From Protonemura montana (taxonomy: Eukaryota > Arthropoda > Insecta > Plecoptera > Nemouridae), in contig OX387603.1 of assembly GCA_947568835.1 (NCBI GenBank), positions 29,660,651 to 29,724,650 on the forward strand: a stretch of 64,000 nt of DNA. The letters run 5' to 3'. The notes under the pieces were generated by a model. The model was not told the origin of the DNA. It saw nothing but the letters and a program-made list of their open reading frames with translations, and did not search any database. Below, one piece after another: positions 1 through 11,708 of this stretch. The first letter of the stretch is position 1. Each line of letters begins with the position of its first letter. A program made the position numbers and the translations under genes.

Positions 1-410
1 CCAGACGCTCCAGACACTCTGCCTTAGTAGCCAGACCCTCCAGATACTCTTTCTCGCTAGCCAGACGCTCCAGAAACTTTGCCTCGCTAGCCAGACGCCT
101 CAGACACTTTGCCTTGCTACCCAGTCGCTCCTGACACTCTGCCTCGCAAGCTGGGCTTTCCAGACACTCTGCCTCGCTAGCCAGGCACTCCAAACACTCT
201 TCCTTGCTAGCCAGTCGCTCCGGACACTGTGCCTCCGTAGTAACACGCTCCAGACCTTCTGCTTTGCTAGCTATGCGTTCCAGTCACTCTTACTTGCTGG
301 CCAGACGCTCCATTCACTCTGCCTCGCTAGCCAGACGCTCCAAACACTCTGCCTCGCAAACCGGGTGCTACAGACACTCTGCCTTGCTAGCCAGACGCTC
401 CAGACACTCT

Positions 411-1310
411 GCTCCGCTACCCAGACGCTCCAGACACTCTGCCTCTTAAGCCGGGCGCTCCAGACACTCTCCCTCGCGTGCCAGACGCTCCAGACACTCT
501 GCCTTAGTAGCCAGACCCTCCAGATACTCTTTCTCGCTAGCCAGACGCTCCAGAAACTTTGCCTCGCTAGCCAGACGCCTCAGACACTTTGCCTTGCTAC
601 CCAGTCGCTCCTGACACTCTGCCTCGCAAGCTGGGCTTTCCAGACACTCTGCGTCGCTAGCCAGGCACTCCAAACACTCTTCCTTGCTAGCCAGTCGCTC
701 CAGACACTCTTTCTCGCTAGCCAGACGCTCCAGACACTCTGCTTCGCTAGCAAAACGCTCCAGAAACTTTGCCTCGCTAGTCAGACGCCTCAGACACTTT
801 GCCTTGCCACCCAGTCGCTCCTGACAATCTGCCTCGCAAGCTGGGCTTTCCAGACACTCTGCGTCGCTAGCCAGGCACTCCAAACACTCTTCCTCGCTAG
901 CCAGACGCTCCAGACACGCTGCTTCGCAAGCCGGGCACTCCAGACTCTCTGCCTTGCTAGCCAGACGTTTCAGACACTGCCTAGCTACCAAGACGCTCCA
1001 GGCACTCTGCCATACTGGCCAGACGCCCTAGAAACTCTGCCCGCTACCCAGACGCTCGAGACACTCTTCCTCGCTAGCCAGACGCTCCAGACATTCTGCC
1101 TCGCTAGCAAGTCGCTCCAGAAACTCTGAATCGCTACACGGACGCTCTAGACACTCTTCCATGCTAGCCAGACGCACCAGACACTCTGCCAAGCTACCAA
1201 GACGCTCCAGACACGCTGCCTCGCAAGCCGGGCACTTCAGACTCTCTGCCTTGCTAGCCAGACACCCTTGACACTCTGCCTTCCTTCCCGGACGCTCCAG
1301 ACACTCTGCC
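411..1310. repeat. Old paralogue of 51,346-52,260 within the array
   Basis: The order of variant units matches 51,346 onward at an offset of about 50,935, changing to 50,965 after a one-unit (30 bp) difference. Shared rare variants include the gccttgccac unit near 800, the pair of phase deletions at 976 and 1,042, a gctcgagac variant (an XhoI-type site) near 1,052, and the ctgaatcgctacacgg unit near 1,128. The same block occurs again from about 55,660. It shows that the left part and the 51-56 kb region descend from one ancestral block. Confidence 0.75.
961..1050. repeat. Phase-shift module with paired -2 and -1 deletions
   Basis: Three units here span 87 bases instead of 90: a 28-bp unit (cagacactgcctag, two bases lost), a normal unit containing catactggcc, and a 29-bp unit (gcccgctac, one base lost). 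The same pair is at 51,940-52,030 and 55,950-56,040. At 63,430-63,530 the catactggcc unit and the 1-base loss are present, but the 2-base loss is not, so the two deletions arose separately. Confidence 0.85.
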
Positions 1311-1549
1311 TCGCAAGCTGGGCGCTCCAGACACTCTGCCTCGCAGGCCAGCGCTTCAGACACTCTGCCTAGCTACCAAGGCGCTCCAGGCACTCTGCCA
1401 TGCTAGCCAGTCGCTCCAGACATTCTGCCTCGCTAGCCAGACGCCCTAGACACTCTGACCCGCTACCCAGACGTTCCAGACACTCTGCCTCGCAAGCCGG
1501 GCGCTCCAGACACTCTGCCTCGCTAGCCAGACGCTCCAGACAATCTGCC

Positions 1550-2900
1550 TTAGTAGCCAGATGCTCCAGACACTCTTTCTCGCTAGCCAGACGCTCCAGA
1601 CACTCTGCTTCGCTAGCCAGACGCTCCAGATATTTTGCCTCGCTAGCCAGACTCCTCAGACACTCTGCCTTGCTACCCAGTCGCTCCGGACACTCTGCCT
1701 TGCTTCCCAGATACTCCATACACTCTGCCTCGTAAGCCAGACGCTTCAGACTCTCTGCATTAGCAGCCAGACGCTCCAGACACTCTGCCTAGCAAGCTGG
1801 GCACTCCAAACACTCTGCCTCGCAAGCTAGACGCCCCAGACACTTTGCCTTACTACCCAGACGCTCCAGACAATCTGACTCGCAAGCCAGACGCTCCAGT
1901 CACTCTGCCATGCTAGCCAATCGCTCCAGACACTCTGCCTCGCTAGCCAGTCGCTCCCGACACTCTGCCTAGCTACCAAGACGCACCAGACACGCTGCTT
2001 CGCAAATCGGGCACTCCAGACTCTCTGCTTTGCTAGCCAGACGCTTCAGACACTCTGCCTAGCTACCAAGACGCTCCAGGCACTTTGCCATGCTGGCCAG
2101 TCGCTCCGGACACCCTGCCTCGCCAGCCAGACGCCCTAGACACTCTGTTCCGTTACCCAGACGCTCCAGACACTCTGCCTTAGTAGCTAGACGCTCCAGA
2201 CACTCTGCTTCGCTAGCCAGACGCTCCAGAAACTTTGCCTGGCTAGCCAGACGCCCCAGACACTCTGCCTTGCTTCCCAGATGGTCCAGACACTCTGCCT
2301 CGCAAGCCAGACGCTCCAGATACTGCTTCGCTAGCCAGACGCTCCAGAAACTCTGCCTCGCTAGCCAGACGCCTCAGACACTCTGCCTCGCTACCCAGAC
2401 GCTCCAGACACTCTGCCTCGCAACCGGGCACTTCAGACACTCTGCTTAGCAAGCAAGATGCTCCAGGCACTCTGCCACGCTAGCTATGCGTTCCAGTCAC
2501 CTTTCCTAGCTGGCCAGACGCTCCATACACTCTGCCTCGCTAGCCAGACGCTCCAAACACTCTGCCTAGCTACCAAGACGCACCAGACACGCTGCTTCGC
2601 AAGCCGGGCACTCCAGACACTCTGCCTCGCTAGCCAGACGTTTCAGACACTCTTCCTAGCTACCAAACGCTCCAGACACTCTGCTTCGCTAGCCAGAAAC
2701 TCCAAAAACTTTACCTCGCCAGCTAGAAGCCTCAGACACTCTGCCTTGCTACCCAGTCGCTCTTGACACTCTGCCTCGCAAGCTGGGCTTTCCAGACACT
2801 CTGCCTCGCTAGCAAGGCACTCCAAACATTTTTCCTTGCTAGCTAGTCGCTCCGGACACTCCGCCTCGCTACTAGGTCGCTTCAGACACTCTGCCTGGCA
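1550..2900. repeat. Old paralogue of 49,311-50,700
   Basis: Unit order matches 49.3-50.7 kb at an offset of about 47.76-47.82 kb. Shared landmarks are the agatattttgcc unit (1,628; 49,390), the gcattagcagcc unit, the gttccgttaccc unit, the 28-bp gatactgcttcg unit, the gcaaccgggc 1-base deletion and the ccaaacgctcc 1-base deletion. The identity is visibly lower than between the recent duplications in the interior. Confidence 0.7.
2295..2430. repeat. Phase-shift module: 28-bp unit followed by 29-bp unit
   Basis: A 2-base loss (gatactgcttcg where the consensus has gacactctgc) near 2,323 is followed about 100 bases later by a 1-base loss (gcaaccgggc for gcaagccgggc). The module recurs near 41,310, 41,995, 50,088, 53,407 and 57,418. 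At about 46,530 the 28-bp unit has been lost as a whole while the 1-base deletion remains, so that copy is a deletion derivative. Confidence 0.85.
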
Positions 2901-3065
2901 AGCCGGGCACTCCCAACACTCTGCCTTGCTAGCTAGATGCCCCAGACCATTTGACTTGCTACCCAGACGCTCCAGGCACTCTCTAATGCTGGCCAGTCGC
3001 TCCAGACACTCTGCCTCGCTAGCCAGACAATCCAGCCACTGCCTCGCTAGCCAGAAACTCCAGAC
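2834..3065. repeat. Conserved ~230-bp module ending in a 28-bp unit (marker M1)
   Basis: The module starts ccttgctagct, runs through the distinctive cgctactaggtcgcttc unit and a gggcactcccaacac unit, and ends in a 28-bp unit (acaatccagccactgcc, two bases short). The start-to-deletion distance is 202 bases in the copies I measured. The ccactgcc marker occurs at 3,036, 5,043, 8,567, 11,911, 14,128, 24,194, 28,932, 31,150, 47,295, 54,182 and 58,193. Copies truncated before the marker start near 41,880 and 50,663; the copy near 42,566 instead ends in a different unit. It is the best landmark for ordering higher-order copies. Confidence 0.9.
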
Positions 3066-3920
3066 ACTCTGCCTAGCTACCAAGACGCTCCAGACACTCT
3101 GCCTTGCTTCCCGGACGTTCCAGACACTCTGCCTCGCAAGCCGGGCGCTCCAGACACTCTGCCTCGCGTGCCAGACGCTCCAGACACTCTGCCTTAGTAG
3201 CCAGACCCTCCAGATACTCTTTCTCGCTAGCCAGACGCTCCAGAAACTTTGCCTCGCTAGCCAGACGCCTCAGACACTCGGCCTTGCTACCCAGTCGCTC
3301 CTGACACTCTGCCTCGCAACTGGGCTTTCCAGACACTCTGCCTCGCTAGCCAGGCACTCCAAACACTCTACCTTGCTAGCCAGTCGCTCCGGACACTGTG
3401 CCTCCGTAGTAACACGCTCCAGACCTTCTGCTTTGCTAGCTATGCGTTCCAGTCACTCTTCCTTGCTGGCCAGACGCTCCATTTACTCTGCCTCACTAGC
3501 CAGACGCTCCAGACACCCTGCCTAGCTACCAAGACGCTCCAGAAACTCTGCCTTGCTACCCAGACGCTCCAGGCACTCTGCCATGCTGGCCAGTCGCTCC
3601 AGACACTCTGGCTCGCTAGCCAGTTGCTCCAGACGCTCTGCATAGCTACCAAGACGCTTCAGACACGCTGCCTCTTAAGCCAGGTACTCCAGACTCTCTG
3701 CCTCGCTAGCCAGACGCCCCAGACACTCTGCCTTGCTTCCCAGATGCTCCAGACACTCTGCCTCGCAAGCCAGACGCTCCAGACACTCTGCCTTAGTAGC
3801 CAGACTCTCCAGACACTCTGCTTCGCTAGCCAGTCGCTCCGGACACTCTGCCTCCGTAGTAACACGCTCCAGACCTTCTGCTTTGCTAGCTATGCGTGCC
3901 AGTCAATCTTCCTTGCTGCC

Positions 3921-4380
3921 CAGACGCTCCATTCACTCTGCCTCGCTAGCCAGACGCTCCAAACACTCTGCCTCGCAAGCCGGGTGCTCCAGACACTCTG
4001 CCTTGCTAGCCAGACGCTCCAGACACTCTGCCCCGCTACCCAGACGCTCCAGACACTCTGCCTCGCAAGCCGGGCTTTCCAGACACTCTGCGTCGCTAGC
4101 CAGGCACTCCAAACACTCTTCCTTGCTGGCCAGACGCTCCATTTACTCTGCCTCGCTAGCCAGACGCTCCAAACACTCTGCCTCGCAAGCCGGGTGCTCC
4201 AGACACTCTGCCTTGCTAGCCAGACGCTCCAGACACTCTGCCCCGCTACCCAGACGCTCCAGACACTCTGCCTCGCAAGCTGGGCTTTCCAGACACTCTG
4301 CGTCGCTAGCCAGGCACTCCAAACACTCTTCCTTGCTGGCCAGACGCTCCATTTACTCTGCCTCGCTAGCCAGACGCTCC
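3921..4380. repeat. 210-bp (7-unit) local tandem duplication
   Basis: The seven-unit block beginning with the ccagacgctccattcac variant at about 3,921 repeats at an offset of 210 (4,131), and its first 40 or so bases appear a third time from 4,341. Copies differ at single bases, for example gctgcc versus gctggcc near 3,916/4,126 and attcact versus atttact. It is a small in-register expansion inside the left segment. Confidence 0.85.
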
Positions 4381-6017
4381 AGACACCCTGCCTAGCTACC
4401 AAGACGCTCCAGAAACTCTGCCTTGCTACCCAGACGCTCCAGGCACTCTGCCATGCTGGCCAGTCGCTCCAGACACTCTGCCTCGCTAGCCAGTTGCTCC
4501 AGACGCTCTGCATAGCTACCAAGACGCTTCAGACACGCTGCCTCTTAAGCCAGGTACTCCAGACTCTCTGCCTCGCTAGCCAGACGCCCCAGACACTCTG
4601 CCTCGCAAGCCGGGCGCTCCAGACACTCTGCCTCGCTAGCCAGACGCTCCAGACACTCTTTCTCGCTAGCCAGACGCTCCAGACACTCTGCTTCGCTAGC
4701 CAGACGCTCCAGAAACTCTGTCTCGCTAGCCAGACGCCTCAGACACTCTGCCTTGCTACCCAGTCGCTCTTGACACTCTGCCTCGCAAGCTGGGCTTTCC
4801 AGACACTCTGCCTCGCTAGCAAGGCACTCCAAACACTTTTCCTTGCTAGCTAGTCGCTCCGGACACTCCGCCTCGCTACTAGGTCGCTTCAGACACTCTG
4901 CCTGGCAAGCCGGGCACTCCCAACACTCTGCCTCGCTAGCTTGACGCCCCAGACACTTTGCCTTGCTACCCAGACGCTCCAGGCACTCTGCCATGCTGGC
5001 CAGTCGCTCCAGACACTCTGCCTCGCTAGCCAGACAATCCAGCCACTGCCTCGCTAGCCAGAAACTCCAGACACTCTGCCACGCTAGCCAGTCGCTCCAG
5101 ACACTCTGCCTAGCTACCAAGACGCTCCAGACACTCTGCCTTGCTTCCCGGACGTTCCAGACACTCTGGCTCGCAAGCTGGGCACTCCAGACACTCTGCC
5201 TCGCAGGCCGGACGCTCCAGACACTCTGCCTCGCGTGCCAGACGCTCCAGACACTCTGCCTTAGTAGCCAGACCCTCCAGATACTCTTTCTCGCTAGCCA
5301 GACGCTCCAGAAACTTTGCCTCGCTAGCCAGACGCCTCAGACACTCGGCCTTGCTACCCAGTCGCTCCTGACACTCTGCCTCGCTAGCCAGGCACTCCAA
5401 ACACTCTTCCTTGCTAGCTAGTCGCTCCGGACACTGTGCCTCCGTAGTAACACGCTCCAGACCTTCTGCTTTGCTAGCTATGCGTTCCAGTCACTCTTCC
5501 TTGCTGGCCAGACGCTCCATTTACTCTGCATCGCTAGCCAGACGCTCCAGACACTCTGCCTTGCTTCCCAGATGCTCCAGACACTCTGCCTCGCAAGCCA
5601 GACGCTCCAGACACTCTGCCTTAGTAGCCAGACGCTCCAGACACTCTGCTTCGCTAGCCAGTCGCTCCGGACACTCTGCCTCCGTAGTAACACGCTCCAG
5701 ACCTTCTGCTTTGCTAGCTATGCGTTCCAGTCAATCTTCCTTGCTGCCCAGACGCTCCATTCACTCTGCCTCGCTAGTTAGACGCTCCAAACACTCTGCC
5801 TCGCAAGCCGGGTGCTCCAGACACTCTGCCTTGCTAGCCAGACGCTCCAGACACTCTGCTTCGCTAGCCAGACGCTCCAGATATTTTGCCTCGCTAGCCA
5901 GACTCCTCAGACACTCTGCCTTGCTACCCAATCGCTCCGGACACTCTGCCTTGCTTCTCAGATACTCTAGACACTCTGCCTCGTAAGCCAGACGCTTCAG
6001 ACTCTCTGCATTAGCTG

Positions 6018-6063
6018 CCAGACGCTCCAGACACTTTGCACTCCAGGCACTCTGCCATGCTGG
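6018..6063. repeat. 46-bp fused dimer (two units minus 14 bases; marker M2)
   Basis: Two units are fused by a 14-base deletion, giving the junction actttgcactccagg. The same junction is at 6,035, 9,559, 15,900, 18,826, 21,752 and 33,492. It accounts for the -14 term in the 2,926- and 3,524-bp HOR lengths. The 18,826 and 21,752 copies also share gaaactttgc, where the other four have gacactttgc, so those two are sisters. Confidence 0.9.
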
Positions 6064-6083
6064 CTAGTCGCTCCAGACACTCT

Positions 6084-6237
6084 GCTTCGCTAGCCAGTCG
6101 CTCCGGACACTCTGCCTCCGTAGTAACACGCTCCAGACCTTCTGCTTTGCTAGCTATGCGTTCCAGTCAATCTTCCTTGCTGCCCAGACGCTCCATTCAC
6201 TCTGCCTCGCTAGTTAGACGCTCCAAACACTCTGCCT
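6084..6237. repeat. 154-bp patch duplicated from 5,648-5,801
   Basis: Five units here, running from gcttcgctag through the gtagtaacac, ctatgcgttcc and gttagacgctcc variants, repeat 5,648-5,801 at an offset of 436 bases. At the corresponding place HOR-A copy 2 (about 9,605) instead has two different units (gccctagac and ccccgctac types), as do the copies near 15,950, 18,880 and 33,540. The patch is therefore specific to this copy and was probably inserted by conversion or unequal exchange. Confidence 0.8.
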
Positions 6238-8364
6238 AGCAAGCTGGGCACTCCAAACACTCTGCCTCGCTAGCTAGACGCCCCAGACACTTTGCCTTAC
6301 TACCCAGACGCTCCAGACAATCTGACTCGCAAGCCAGACTCTCCAGTCACTCTGCCATGCTGGCCAATCGCTCCAGACACCCTGCCTCGCCAGCCAGACG
6401 CCATAGACACTCTGTTCCGTTACTCAGACGCTCCAGATGCTCTGCCTTAGTAGCCAGACGCTCCAGACACTCTTCCTCGCTAGCCAGACACCTCAGACAC
6501 TCTGCCTTGCTACCCAGTCGCTCCTGACACTCTGCCTCGTAAGCTGGGCTTTCCAGACACTCTGCCTAGCTAGCCAGGCACTCCAAACACTCTTCCTTGC
6601 TAGCCAATCGCTCCGGACCCTATGCCTCCCTAGTAACACGCTCCAGACCTTCTGCTTTGCTAGCGAGTCGCTCCAGACAGTCTGCTTTGCTTGCCAGACG
6701 CCCCAGACATTCTGCCTCGCTAGCAAGACGCTCCAGAAACTCTTCTTCGCTACCCGGACGCTCTAGACACTCTTCCATGCTAGCCAGACGCTCCAGACAC
6801 TCTGCCTTGCTAGCCAGTCGCTCCAGACACTCTGCCAAGCTACCAAGACGCTCCAGACAGGCTGCCTCGCAAGCCGGGCACTTCAGACTCTCTTCCTTGC
6901 TAGCCAGACACCCTAGACACTCTGCCTTGCTTCCCGGACGCTCCAGACACTCTGGCTCGCAAGCCGGGCACTCCAGACACTCTGCCTCTCATGCCGGGCG
7001 CTCCAGACACTCTGCTTAGCAAGCAAGACGCTCCAGGCACTCTGCCATGCTAGCCAGTCGCTCCAGACACTCTGCCTCGCTAGCCAGAAGCCATAGACAC
7101 TCTGCCCCACTACCCAGACGCTCCAGACACTCTGCCTCGCTAGCCAGACGCTCCAAACACTCTGCCTCGCAAGCCGGGTGCTCCAGACACTCTGCCTTGC
7201 TAGCCAGACGCTCCAGACACTCTGCCCCGCTACCCAGACGCTCCAGACACTCTGCCTCGCAAGCCGGGTGCTCCAGACACTCTGCCTCGCGTGCCAGACG
7301 CTCCAGACACTCTGCCTTAGTAGCCAGACCCTCCAGATACTCTTTCTCGCTAGCCAGACGCTCCAGAAACTTTGCCTCGCTAGCCAGACGCCTCAGACAC
7401 TTTGCCTTGCTACCCAATCGCTCCTGACACTCTGCCTCGCAAGCTGGGCTTTCCAGACACTCTGCCTCGCTAGCCAGGCACTCCAAACACTCTTCCTTGC
7501 TAGCCAGTCGCTCCGGACACTGTGCCTCTGTAGTAACACATTCCAGACCTTCTGCTTTGCTAGCTATGCGTTCCAGTCACTCTTCCTTGCTGGCCAGACG
7601 CTCCATTCACTCTGCCTCGCTAGCCAGACGCTCCAGACACCCTGCCTAGCTACCAAGACGCTCCAGAAACTCTTCCTTGCTACCCAGACGCTCCAGGCAC
7701 TCTGCCATGCTGGCCAGTCGCTCCAGACACTCTGCCTTGCTACCCAGTCGCTCCTGACACTCTGCCTCGTAAGCTGGGCTTTCCAGACACTCTGCCTAGC
7801 TAGCCAGGCACTCCAAACACTCTTCCTTGCTAGCCAATCGCTCCGGACCCTATGCCTCCCTAGTAACACGCTCCAGACCTTCTGCTTTGCTAGCGAGTCG
7901 CTCCAGAAACTCTGCTTCGCTACCCGGACGCTCTTGACACTCTTCCATGCTAGCCAGACGCTACAGACACTCTGCCTTGCTAGCCAGTCGCTCCAGACAC
8001 TCTGCCAAGCTACCAAGACGCTCCAGACAGGCTGCCTCGCAAGCTGGGCACTTCAGACTCTCTGCCTTGCTAGCCAGACACCCTAGACACTCTGCCTTGC
8101 TTCCCGGACGCTCCAGACACTCTGGCTCGCAAGCCGGGCACTCCAGACACTCTGCCTCTCATGCCGGGCGCTCCAGACACTCTGTTTAGCAAGCAAGACG
8201 CTCCAGGCACTCTGCCATGCTAGCCAGTCGCTCCAGACACTCTGCCTCGCTAGCCAGAAGCCATAGACACTCTGCCCCACTACCCAGACGCTCCAGACAC
8301 TCTGCCTCGCTAGCCAGACGCTCCAAACACTCTGCCTCGCAAGCCGGGTGCTCCAGACACTCTG

Positions 8365-11300
8365 CCTTGCTAGCTAGTCGCTCCGGACACTCCGCCTCGC
8401 TACTAGGTCGCTTCAGACACTCTGCCTGGCAAGCCGGGCACTCCCAACACTCTGCCTCGCTAGCTTGACGCCCCAGACACTTTGCCTTGCTACCCAGACG
8501 CTCCAGGCACTCTGCCATGCTGGCCAGTCGCTCCAGACACTCTGCCTCGCTAGCCAGACAATCCAGCCACTGCCTCGCTAGCCAGAAACTCCAGACACTC
8601 TGCCACGCTAGCCAGTCGCTCCAGACACTCTGCCTAGCTACCAAGACGCTCCAGACACTCTGCCTTGCTTCCCGGACGTTCCAGACACTCTGGCTCGCAA
8701 GCCGGGCACTCCAGACACTCTGCCTCGCAGGCCGGGCGCTCCAGACACTCTGCCTCGCGTGCCAGACGCTCCAGACACTCTGCCTTAGTAACCAGACCCT
8801 CTAGATACTCTTTCTCGCTAGCCAGACGCTCCAGAAACTTTGCCTCGCTAGCCAGACGCCTCAGACACTCGGCCTTGCTACCCAGTCGCTCCTGACACTC
8901 TGCCTCGCTAGCCAGGCACTCCAAACACTCTTCCTTGCTAGCTAGTCGCTCCGGACACTGTGCCTCCGTAGTAACACGCTCCAGACCTTCTGCTTTGCTA
9001 GCTATGCGTTCCAGTCACTCTTCCTTGCTGGCCAGACGCTCCATTTACTCTGCCTCGCTAGCCAGACGCTCCAGACACTCTGCCTTGCTTCCCAGATGCT
9101 CCAGACACTCTGCCTCGCAAGCCAGACGCTCCAGACACTCTGCCTTAGTAGCCAGACGCTCCAGACACTCTGCTTCGCTAGCCAGTCGCTCCGGACACTC
9201 TGCCTCCGTAGTAACACGCTCCAGACCTTCTGCTTTGCTAGCTATGCGTTCCAGTCAATCTTTCTTGCTGCCCAGACGCTCCATTCACTCTGCCTCGCTA
9301 GTTAGACGCTCCAAACACTCTGCCTCGCAAGCCGGGTGCTCCAGACACTCTGCCTTGCTAGCCAGACGCTCCAGACACTCTGCTTCGCTAGCCAGGCGCT
9401 CCAGATATTTTGCCTCGCTAGCCAGACTCCTCAGACACTCTGCCTTGCTACCCAATCGCTCCGGACACTCTGCCTTGCTTCTCAGATACTCTAGACACTC
9501 TGCCTCGCAAGCCAGACGCTTCAGACTCTCTGCATTAGCTGCCAGACGCTCCAGACACTTTGCACTCCAGGCACTCTGCCATGCTGGCTAGTCGCTCCAG
9601 ACACTCTGCCTCGCTAGCCAGACGCCCTAGACACTCTGCCCCGCTACCCAGACGCTCCAGACACTCTGCCTAGCAAGCTGGGCACTCCAAACACTCTGCC
9701 TCGCTAGCTAGACGCCCCAGACACTTTGCCTTACTACCCAGACGCTCCAGACAATCTGACTCGCAAGCCAGACTCTCCAGTCACTCTGCCATGCTGGCCA
9801 ATCGCTCCAGACACCCTGGCTCGCCAGCCAGACGCCATAGACACTCTGTTCCGTTACTCAGACGCTCCAGATGCTCTGCCTTAGTAGCCAGACGCTCCAG
9901 ACACTCTTCCTCGCTAGCCAGACACCTCAGACACTCTGCCTTGCTACCCAGTCGCTCCTGACACTCTGCCTCGTAAGCTGGGCTTTCCAGACACTCTGCC
10001 TAGCTAGCCAGGCACTCCAAACACTCTTCCTTGCTAGCCAATCGCTCCGGACCCTATGCCTCCCTAGTAACACGCTCCAGACCTTCTGCTTTGCTAGCGA
10101 GTCGCTCCAGACACTCTGCTTTGCTTGCCAGACGCCCCAGACATTCTGACTCGCTAGCAAGACGCTCCAGAAACTCTTCTTCGCTACCCGGACGCTCTAG
10201 ACACTCTTCCATGCTAGCCAGACGCTCCAGACACTCTGCCTTGCTAGCCAGTCGCTCCAGACACTCTGCCAAGCTACCAAGACGCTCCAGACAGGCTGCC
10301 TCGCAAGCCGGGCACTTCAGACTCTCTTCCTTGCTAGCCAGACACCCTAGACACTCTGCCTTGCTTCCCGGACGCTCCAGACACTCTGGCTCGCAAGCCG
10401 GGCACTCCAGACACTCTGCCTCTCATGCCGGGCGCTCCAGACACTCTGCTTAGCAAGCAAGACGCTCCAGGCACTCTGCCATGCTAGCCAGTCGCTCCAG
10501 ACACTCTGCCTCGCTAGCCAGAAGCCATAGACACTCTGCCCCACTACCCAGACGCTCCAGACACTCTGCCTCGCTAGCCAGACGCTCCAAACACTCTGCC
10601 TCGCAAGCCGGGTGCTCCAGACACTCTGCATCGCGTGCCAGACGCTCCAGACACTCTGCCTTAGTAGCCAGACCCTCCAGATACTCTTTCTCGCTAGCCA
10701 GACGCTCCAGAAACTTTGCCTCGCTAGCCAGACGCCTCAGACACTTTGCCTTGCTACCCAGTCGCTCCTGACACTCTGCCTCGCAAGCTGGGCTTTCCAG
10801 ACACTCTGCCTCGCTAGCCAGGCACTCCAAACACTCTTCCTTGCTAGCCAGTCGCTCCAGACACTGTGCCTCTGTAGTAACACATTCCAGACCTTCTGCT
10901 TTGCTAGCTATGCGTTCCAGTCACTCTTCCTTGCTGGCCAGACGCTCCATTCACTCTGCCTCGCTAGCCAGACGCTCCAGACACCCTGCCTAGCTACCAA
11001 GACGCTCCAGAAACTCTTCCTTGCTACCCAGACGCTCCAGGCACTCTGCCATGCTGGCCAGTCGCTCCAGACACTCTGCCTTGCTACCCAGTCGCTCCTG
11101 ACACTCTGCCTCGTAAGCTGGGCTTTCCAGACACTCTGCCTAGCTAGCCAGGCACTCCAAACACTCTTCCTTGCTAGCCAATCGCTCCGGACCCTATGCC
11201 TCCCTAGTAACACGCTCCAGACCTTCTGCTTTGCTAGCGAGTCGCTCCAGAAACTCTGCTTCGCTACCCGGACGCTCTAGACACTCTTCCATGCTAGCCA

Positions 11301-11708
11301 GACGCTACAGACACTCTGCCTTGCTAGCCAGTCGCTCCAGACACTCTGCCAAGCTACCAAGACGCTCCAGACAGGCTGCCTCGCAAGCCGGGCACTTCAG
11401 ACTCTCTGCCTTGCTAGCCAGACACCCTAGACACTCTGCCTTGCTTCCCGGACGCTCCAGACACTCTGGCTCGCAAGCCGGGCACTCCAGACACTCTGCC
11501 TCTCATGCCGGGCGCTCCAGACACTCTGCTTAGCAAGCAAGACGCTCCAGGCACTCTGCCATGCTAGCCAGTCGCTCCAGACACTCTGCCTCGCTAGCCA
11601 GAAGCCATAGACACTCTGCCCCACTACCCAGACGCTCCAGACACTCTGCCTCGCTAGCCAGACGCTCCAAACACTCTGCCTCGCAAGCCGGGTGCTCCAG
11701 ACACTCTG
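8365..11708. repeat. HOR-A copy 2 (3,344 bp)
   Basis: It aligns with copy 1 at an offset of 3,524, changing to 3,434 after the copy-1-specific patch and to 3,344 after a 90-base loss near 10,620 (acactctgcatcgcg). Its left junction joins gggtgctccagacactctg to ccttgctagctag. The same recombinant junction is found at 11,709, 23,992 and 28,730. It contains markers M1 at 8,567 and M2 at 9,559. Confidence 0.88.

Larger units (their letters stand above)
1..4840. repeat. Left segment: diverged 30-bp units without large recent duplications
   Basis: This part consists of 30-bp units with more private variants than the interior. It carries six small deletions that shift the repeat phase: -2 near 976, -1 near 1,042, -1 near 1,345, -2 near 2,323, -1 near 2,424 and -1 near 2,665. 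Further ones follow near 3,036 and 3,319. From about 3,320 to 5,040 the phase stays constant. Long-range paralogues of 411-1,310 and 1,550-2,900 are listed separately. No gene, RNA or promoter is visible. Confidence 0.85.
4841..8364. repeat. HOR-A copy 1 (3,524 bp)
   Basis: Sequence from 4,841 re-starts at 8,365, an offset of 3,524 = 118x30-16. The missing 16 bases are the 2-base deletion at 5,043 and the 14-base deletion at 6,035. Compared with copy 2 this copy carries an extra five-unit patch at 6,084-6,237 and about 90 extra bases near 7,186-7,276. The start is set at the shared ccttgctagctag; upstream of it the copies differ. Confidence 0.88.

Noticed and set aside
365-1129. Frame restored across the 976/1,042 deletions as evidence of coding
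   Set aside because: The 29 codons between the deletions read unrelated residues, the frame ends at a TGA near 1,130, and most other indels in the array are not compensated.
3624-4853. 409-codon open frame on the + strand as a gene
   Set aside because: Same repeat translation, ended by a TAG in the gctagctag variant. Other frames of the same stretch are also open for 200 codons or more, so no frame is favoured.
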